Below the pieces are notes generated by a model. That model did no database searches. It saw nothing but the letters and a program-made list of their open reading frames with translations, and was not told where the DNA came from. Positions 57,521-64,000 of a stretch of DNA of 64,000 nucleotides are shown piece after piece. The stretch comes from Punica granatum (Eukaryota > Streptophyta > Magnoliopsida > Myrtales > Lythraceae). Made by a program: the position numbers and the translations under genes. Location: the NCBI RefSeq assembly GCF_007655135.1, contig NC_045134.1:11552982-11616981 (forward strand). The letters run 5' to 3'. Each line of letters starts with the position of its first letter. Within the stretch, counting starts at the first letter, position 1.

Positions 57521-60018
57521 TGTTTTAACTTTGATGAATCTATGCACGTATCAAGTTATAGAGGTGGTAACGTTTGGTAATAAAAATTGCTAAAAATGAT
57601 GAAATAATGAAATTTATCCAGAGCTGCGAATAAAGACAATGGTGATAGTGAGTAGGTTTTTTGTCTGTTCACCCATATTTAGTTAAATGCCGACCCATGT
57701 AGGTCAGCCTGTTTTGTAGCTATTTTCCCCCACCCCCCCTTGAAAATTTTTAATTTCTTGGCTCCCCCACTTTGTTGTCTTTTTTTTTTTTAATTTTCAT
57801 TATTTTTAATATAAATATTATTTTATTTTGGGCTGGGGGAAGGAAAAGATAAATATCAGCTTTGCTTTTATGGAGGGTTTGGAATTCACTAGCCGTAGGT
57901 GGAAGGGATACATACGTAAACACATACATATACAGCAGGGATGGATTGGAGGGATGAAAATGACCAAATTGGCCCTAACATGGATCCAAGTAGGACTTTA
58001 ATCATTGAGCTAATCTGACAAATACTTTATTAAGATCAGCTCATATGTGATCTGGGTTTGTCTCTGCAAACTCAGAATTATCTAAAGATGGCAACTTTAA
58101 TAACTCACCTAAAGATGCACTCCTGTATATTATATATTATCATAATTTATAGGCAAAAAAAGAAAAAGAAAAAAAATATATTTATATATATATATATATA
58201 TAATTTAATGATGAAATGAAGAATACGGTACACACACAAAGACGCACTTGAAATTCAGCCACAAATTTTTTTTTTTTTGGTGAGACTGTATGATCTTCTG
58301 CTTGGTGGGGGCAAGAGGGGCCCTACCAATTGATAATGACCACCCTTGCCCAACTAGTTTAACTGATTCCCTTTCCTCCCCTCATATAAAAAATCTCCTT
58401 TTCTGGCGTGTAATTTGTAATAGTGTCCCCATATTTTATTGAAATTACAACAATGTTCCCTTATTTGTTTTGAGGAAGTTTACAATATCAAGCTAGATCC
58501 TAGATTTAACTTTTCCTTTACTCTTCCTTTTTTTACTAGGTTGCGCGATATCATGGTATCTTACTTGTGCAATGCCACCGGTGCTAGCATTGTCAACACA
58601 ACTATGCCTAGATGAAGCATTGACAGATCTATATTAAACTTTACGTAAAATATAATACTTTTATGCACTGATCTTTTCCGTTGTTATTCCTATAAGACCG
58701 TTAAGCATAGCCGGTTGTTCTTGATGAAAGTCCTTGCTAGGTTAAACTGAAGCTGGCATCGATGACTTTATTGAAAAGTAAAGTGATTTTGAACCGTATT
58801 TTTTTCATATTTTTTAAAGAAGAAGCACACGCACTGACGTAAAAGAAAAGATAATGAAATAAGTGTTGAGATGGGTCATAAATATAGATACGTGTCATTT
58901 CTTAAACTTCTCGATTGGAAATAGACGATCAAATTTGATCTTGTATACGTAGGAACACACAATAAATAGCTAGTTTCCTACATCCACTTAGTTTGAAATT
59001 GCAAAAATAAGAACCTCAAAATAGGGGGGGCCCTATAGTTTTCCTTATTTTCTTTATCACTATAATTGTGCAAAGAAAATTTTGGGGCAAAACATATAAA
59101 TTTTCAAGGCCAATTGTTCAATTTGGTAGTGGGTTCCACTGTTGATCATCAATATTAATAAACTAGTTAGATGCAGGTCATGTTCTTAGGGGCAAGCCAT
59201 AATTAATGATATGAAGTAAATAGCGGCCAATTCTGCTAGGGTGCAACCTACCCATAACGGATGGTATTAATTTCTTTGATATGACCCATCTAATTATATG
59301 GTGAAATCGAATATATGATATGATAATAATAACTATTGAAAAATTCCCGTTACCCATGATGGAGCTATGCATGTACGTACCCACTCATGATTGAAAATGG
59401 TGGGGTTTCCCTTTCTATAAAATAAACAATATGTATATATATATACATATACATATACATATATACCAGAAAGTACCCAAGTAATTTAGACTCTACATCT
59501 TGTACATATTATACGTGCTATATATAAAAGCATGGGCCTTCGGCCCCGTATATGACCCATCAAATAGGAACCAAAAAACTCATATTATACAGATTATGAC
59601 ATATCGTGATGAATATCGATATTATTATACGTACATAATCTTATATGAAAAATATATGTTATCGGCATGTGGCATTATGATTTATGTCATTATTTATGTG
59701 AAAGCATAATATAAGTGACATGTATTAATTCCTTCAACTTGCTACATATATGCACGTACATATATCTCTTTCTATTGTCAATTTTCAAAAACCATAGTCT
59801 TTCAATCGGTGCACTTGCAATTGAAAGGGACTTCTGTGAAGTTTAGCGATAAGGTTGAACTATTGTAAAGGGCAAATTCTAACTTTTATGCCGACTAATT
59901 TATTGATTCTTTTTTTCCATATAGTCAGAATATATGGACAAGCATGCATGCGAAAAAGAAATTTTTTAAAGTACTATTCATAATAATTCTGTAAAGATAT
60001 TTGTTTTTGATTGAGACA
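57521..60018. other. AT-rich intergenic DNA
   Basis: There is a (TA)n run at about 58180-58203 and short ACATAT repeats near 59430-59465. No supported gene. Confidence 0.4.
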
Positions 60019-60026
60019 GTGTAAAC

Positions 60027-60580
60027 CAGTGTTATCAGAACCGGACCGGATGATGAACCGGAAGGGGTACGGGGTCATGGGTTTATGGGTCCAACCGGGG
60101 GTTCGATGGGTCGGACCGCTCATTTATTTAAAATAAAATAAATATTCATATTATTAAAAAAATTATGATAATTAAGATAAAAGTATGATGATTTTAAAGA
60201 AATATAACAATAGTATAAGAAAGTATCTATATTTAATATTTCTTACTTCAAAATAAATATTTTATTTTAATAAGTACTTAAAAGTAGAGTTAAAAGAACA
60301 AAAAAGTGGTGGTGGCTTGGTTGGTAGTATGCTAATATGAAAAGTAAGAGGTCATGAGTTCAAATCTTTACACAACCAACCAATTTTTACATTAAATAGG
60401 AAACCCATAAAAACTCATAGAACCGGCCGGTTTAATGAAATTTTGCTTAAAACCGGCCGGTTTTTGGGTCGGCGGTTCAAAGCTGCCATTTCGGTTTTTA
60501 GGCGAACCGGACCAGACTTGGTGCCGGTTCCCGGTCCGACCGGTCGAACCCGCCGGTCCGGTCCGGTTCTGATAACAATG
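60027..60580. mobile_element. hAT-type MITE with perfect 8-bp target duplication
   Basis: The 554-bp element begins CAGTGTTATCAGAACCGGAC. Its right end, reverse complemented, begins CATTGTTATCAGAACCGGAC. It is flanked on both sides by GTGTAAAC (60019-60026 and 60581-60588). An 8-bp duplication and CA-starting short inverted repeats are hallmarks of the hAT superfamily. GC-rich CCGG-filled arms surround an AT-rich middle with no transposase. The right half contains a tRNA-like stretch, GGTGGCTTGGTTGGTAG ... GAGTTCAAATC. Confidence 0.92.
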
Positions 60581-60588
60581 GTGTAAAC

Positions 60589-61500
60589 TTTATATTCACA
60601 ATTTTTACCATAAATATAGCAATAAATTTTACCAAATATATTAACAGCTCTTACATGGATGCAAACTTCTGGCCTCTCTTTTTTCTTCCCTTGTCTGGAA
60701 ATTCCTGGAGCGAAAAATAATTTATTTACTGACAGGTAAAAAAAGACCTCTTTAGGGCCACTATATAAATAAATAAACGTGCAATAATAATCGGGAATCT
60801 CTTCCTTTTCTCTTTTACAATTCAATCAATTCAGAACTCAATTATTGAGTCAAAAATTAATGCAAGAAAGTGGGGACCCAAAATTGTGTAAAACTGGTAA
60901 ATTATTTAATAAAAATGATTAGAATAACAAGCAGAGCAGGCGGCGGAAGTGTATCATCATTAGCTGTACAAATAAGTATAACCATGAATAGCAGATTCCC
61001 CATCATGCGGTTGGTAACAGTTGAGGATTGTACATGTCTTGCTAGACCAATTAAAATTTCCAAGGTTGAAAAATTTAGCTATGTAACAATAATTAATTCA
61101 AGGATATCATATAATATGTCGTGCAATATTTTATGGCTTTTTCTATATCATAATTAATTAAGACAAATTGAAAAAGAATGTATATGTAATATGTCGAAAA
61201 TGGAGCGTGGAGTGCAATAAAATCAACCATGCAAGTTGCAAATACTTTTCATGGGCAAATACTAATATCGTTCGGCCATTTTGATGTAACTTAGCATAAG
61301 AGCGAAACGATGGCTGTCTAAGTTCATTGGCGTGATAACTCAAATTCATTATGATGGGATAAAGGTCATGAATTGGACCCACAGTAAATACAAAATGGGC
61401 CGTCCTGTCAAAGATAAAATTTAGAAAATGGGAGGTGGGGTCGTGTAAGAGGCATGCATATATATTGGCTTTTATCTTTTCCTTTTACTTGCAGATGAAG
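60589..61500. other. intergenic DNA
   Basis: A 95-codon open frame at 60870-61157 resembles no family I know and is probably chance. Confidence 0.35.
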
Positions 61501-63780
61501 GCAGTCAGTACCAATTCTTGGTCTACCGGCTCATAGCGGCCATCAGCAGGGCTCCTCACTATAACTCTCCAGCGGTGTCCCCAAGTCGTGCGATCATGCG
61601 CACGCATGTAGGCCTCGACAAGATGAAATTTGAGTCCACACGGCTTAAATAAATCGCACGAATCATCCATTAATTTGTAATAGAATCGATAAAACATGAA
61701 CTAGTAATCATGCCATTTTAAAATCCATAATTTTTAACAAATCATCAAGACACGTGGTACACATAGCATGGATATCTAGGAAGGACTCGAGGGTCTTGAC
61801 TCGAATTCCTGCTTGATTTGAGGAGGCTTGAGTCAGAACGTAGGAGTTCTTCTTGGAATACTTCCGAGCGGAGCGATCGATCTCTCGGCTCCTTTGGGGT
61901 CTACACTACCCCGGTGGGCCTGAGGGATCAGTTGACACTGACTACTAATATTGACGGTTCATATCCCACAGTCTTAATTTTCTCTTCACACACAGATTTT
62001 TCCAACTCAAGGGCACGACTATCAATTTAGGATTTACCGATAATCCTAAGGTTAGAGTGATCGAAACACTCCTAGCCACCGGTAAAGACGAACAGCCCGT
62101 GCATGGGCATGTCATATTTGCACAGCCCTTTTTATCTGATCGAAGTGTTTCCTTCATTCTAACATAGATTCGGGCGCTTACGAACCTAGACTCAAGATGC
62201 GAGTGAGGAAGGCCCGTGAAAGGCTGCCTAGTTCCTCCGGGATTGAGAGCAGGGGTCTTGGCACACTCGTGGTGTTTCGCGTTCCCACCTTCCAAAGTTT
62301 GTGTTTAGATCGGATTAAAATATGAAAACGGATTAATCTTGAATTCGACGTAATCAAACACGGGAAAATGGATGGGACAAAACTCTAGGTTTTAGGACTC
62401 TGGCTAAATACATTCCGATCATAATCTATTAATCTGTCAGTATCATAAATCATATAAACTTAAAATGAATCCACAACCCTAGGGCTTGACGCCATACATT
62501 ATGTCCATCGAGTCCTTTTAAAGCAAAACTAAATGCTACATGCTTTTCAGAGTGGCCCATATCCAACTTCACCACATGTGACCATTTTGTTTTTATCTAT
62601 TTATGATAGAAACATGTCTGTTAAGCAACCTTGGATCAGTAAACTGATAATCACATAAATATGACGATTAATTCACACATTCTCTGTTTTATTTATTTTT
62701 ATCTGTTTTCTATTTGTTCTTAACTGTTTTCTTACAGTTCGAGCTCGAACTCATAGAACACGATCAGCACGAGATCCAATGCCCAAAATCATTGATCACG
62801 GGGTCCAATGTCCCCACACACTAAGTGCGTGCGACCTGAGCACAATATATGGTCTAGTTTTGAGTCATCGTTTTGACCCGAACAGCGTCCAAGCGGAGGA
62901 TGACTTGGTTCGGGGTGCGTGAAACAATGTTAGACAACCATCCGTGAGCTTGACCGATCCCGTGGCTATCTCGAGGACCACTCAGTCCTCTTGGGACCCA
63001 TTAGTTCAATAGGATCTGCCCCCTGGCTCTCACGAGCTCGTGTAGCATTAATTTCAATTTTGATCATCTAAATTCACGGTGAGCATGAGCGGAATCTAGG
63101 CCGAACGCGAACCTACTGGGATCCACCTGATGTAATTTGTATTTATTTGAGAGTACATTGTAAGGATTTTATTTGTATATTCATTCTTGTAATGATCCCA
63201 GTTAGCTAGCGAGAGGTTCGAGTGTCGGACCAATCGGGTCGGTCTACTTCCCCACAGATAAGTAAGCTCAATGTTTCGTCATTTCGGCCCGCACGGGAAA
63301 TCAACCATTATGGTCTAATGAACCATAGTGTGAGGATGGCGAGCTGAATCCTCGATGCGTGGGCCTACTCCTCTCCCGAACTTTTAGTCCGAGTTGATCG
63401 CTTCTCAATGAATTTACGGTGTCAAACCTAGTAAAACGAGCGTAACCTAATTCATGCGAAAAACAAACTAAAAAACAGCAAGCTTTAGACAAAATAGAAT
63501 ACCAATAAGGCGTGCGAGATATAGGCTCGTACATAACAGAATCTCCGAACTCGGAACTCCTAGTTCTGGAAGACCGTATGCCTTAGCAAGCTAGGTATAT
63601 TCCTTAACCCTAGACTCGGACAACTCACCAGTCCTAAACTTTAGGATCGTAAACAGGTAGCGACGACTCCTTCTCACGCGCGTCCGTCCCGCATCCCTAG
63701 GGAATATGGATACCCCAAGCTGTGCGATCGTCCGCACGCATGTGGGCCTCGATAAGATGAAATTCGGGTCCTTACAAAGA
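61500..63780. repeat. repeat-like region, possibly LTR-retroelement remains
   Basis: A segment near 61575-61640 (CCCCAAGTCGTGCGATCATG, then CGCACGCATGTAGGCCTCGA, CAAGATGAAATTTG) recurs in the same orientation near 63710-63775 (CCCCAAGCTGTGCGATCGTC, then CGCACGCATGTGGGCCTCGA, TAAGATGAAATTCG). The GC content between them is higher than in the surroundings and the open frames are short. Direct repeats about 2.1 kb apart would fit a small or truncated LTR element, but no primer-binding site, polypurine tract or polymerase could be shown. Confidence 0.4.
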
Positions 63781-64000
63781 CAAAAAAAATCACATAAAAA
63801 AAGAAAAAAGAAAAAGAAAGAAAATTTTACGGTGGGGTGGTGGTGGAGGAATGTTGTTTAGCCGAAATGCTTCGCCGCTGGCATAGAGTCCCATTTAGCT
63901 GGTTGGCTCTTTGGATAGATTCATTTGAAAGATGACGATGATGATATTAACGTGGACCAATTTATGTGGTTCGACATTTATTTTTAAAAAAAGATTTTGG
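63781..64000. other. window end, nothing recognised
   Basis: A-rich then GGTGG-rich sequence with no supported feature. Confidence 0.3.

Noticed and set aside
1..64000. CRISPR array, bacterial operon or phage-type system
   Set aside because: No regularly spaced repeats and no bacterial-type gene packing. The sequence is clearly plant nuclear DNA.

Overview
This window is nuclear DNA of a eudicot plant. It is AT-rich, its genes are split by GT-AG introns, and every recognisable product belongs to a plant or plant-typical family (phytocyanin, ROH1/BYPASS1-like, plant WD40, Tubby-like F-box, GT-2 trihelix). Between the genes lie many MITE-like elements, SINEs, retroelement relics and microsatellites. 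I cannot name the species. One run of 100 N (20755-20854) is an assembly gap.

Layout. 1-9.3 kb is repeat-rich. It holds SINE copies, a nuclear fragment of plastid 23S rDNA (about 1.79-2.0 kb), a GTTTGG-ended MITE and a 2 kb element with very long inverted repeats (6573-8569). 9.3-12.6 kb is an early-nodulin-like phytocyanin gene on the + strand, whose second intron contains a second copy of that inverted-repeat element. 12.6-17.9 kb has decayed copia sequence, part of it tandemly duplicated. 17.9-19.06 kb (-) is a ROH1-like gene broken by four single-base frame changes. 20.0-20.75 kb looks like an LTR edge that runs into the gap. 22.1-26.5 kb (-) is a 13-exon WD40 gene. 32.2-35.2 kb (-) is an intact Tubby-like F-box gene with a probable intron in its 5' leader. 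36.3-38.1 kb is one long-TIR element nested in another. 39.6-39.8 kb is a subtilase relic. 41.3-46.5 kb holds a retroelement gag-like relic, a third long-TIR element and a LINE relic. 54.0-56.5 kb (-) is an intact two-exon GT-2-like trihelix gene. 60.03-60.58 kb is a hAT-type MITE with a perfect 8-bp target duplication. 61.5-63.8 kb is repeat-like sequence containing a direct repeat.

The genes do not form a pathway or cluster; they are ordinary neighbours in a euchromatic plant region. For four loci I rebuilt the exon structure by eye from reading frame, splice sites and family conservation. The phytocyanin (246 aa), Tubby-like protein (434 aa) and trihelix factor (577 aa) come out complete. 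The WD40 gene is complete apart from an uncertain first exon. I found no evidence of a new multi-gene system. The observations most worth checking are the four frame breaks in the ROH1-like gene, the two competing C-terminal tails of the phytocyanin, the shared ACGTGGC-type motif in the arms of otherwise different long-TIR elements, the dispersed SINE family, and the plastid 23S insertion.
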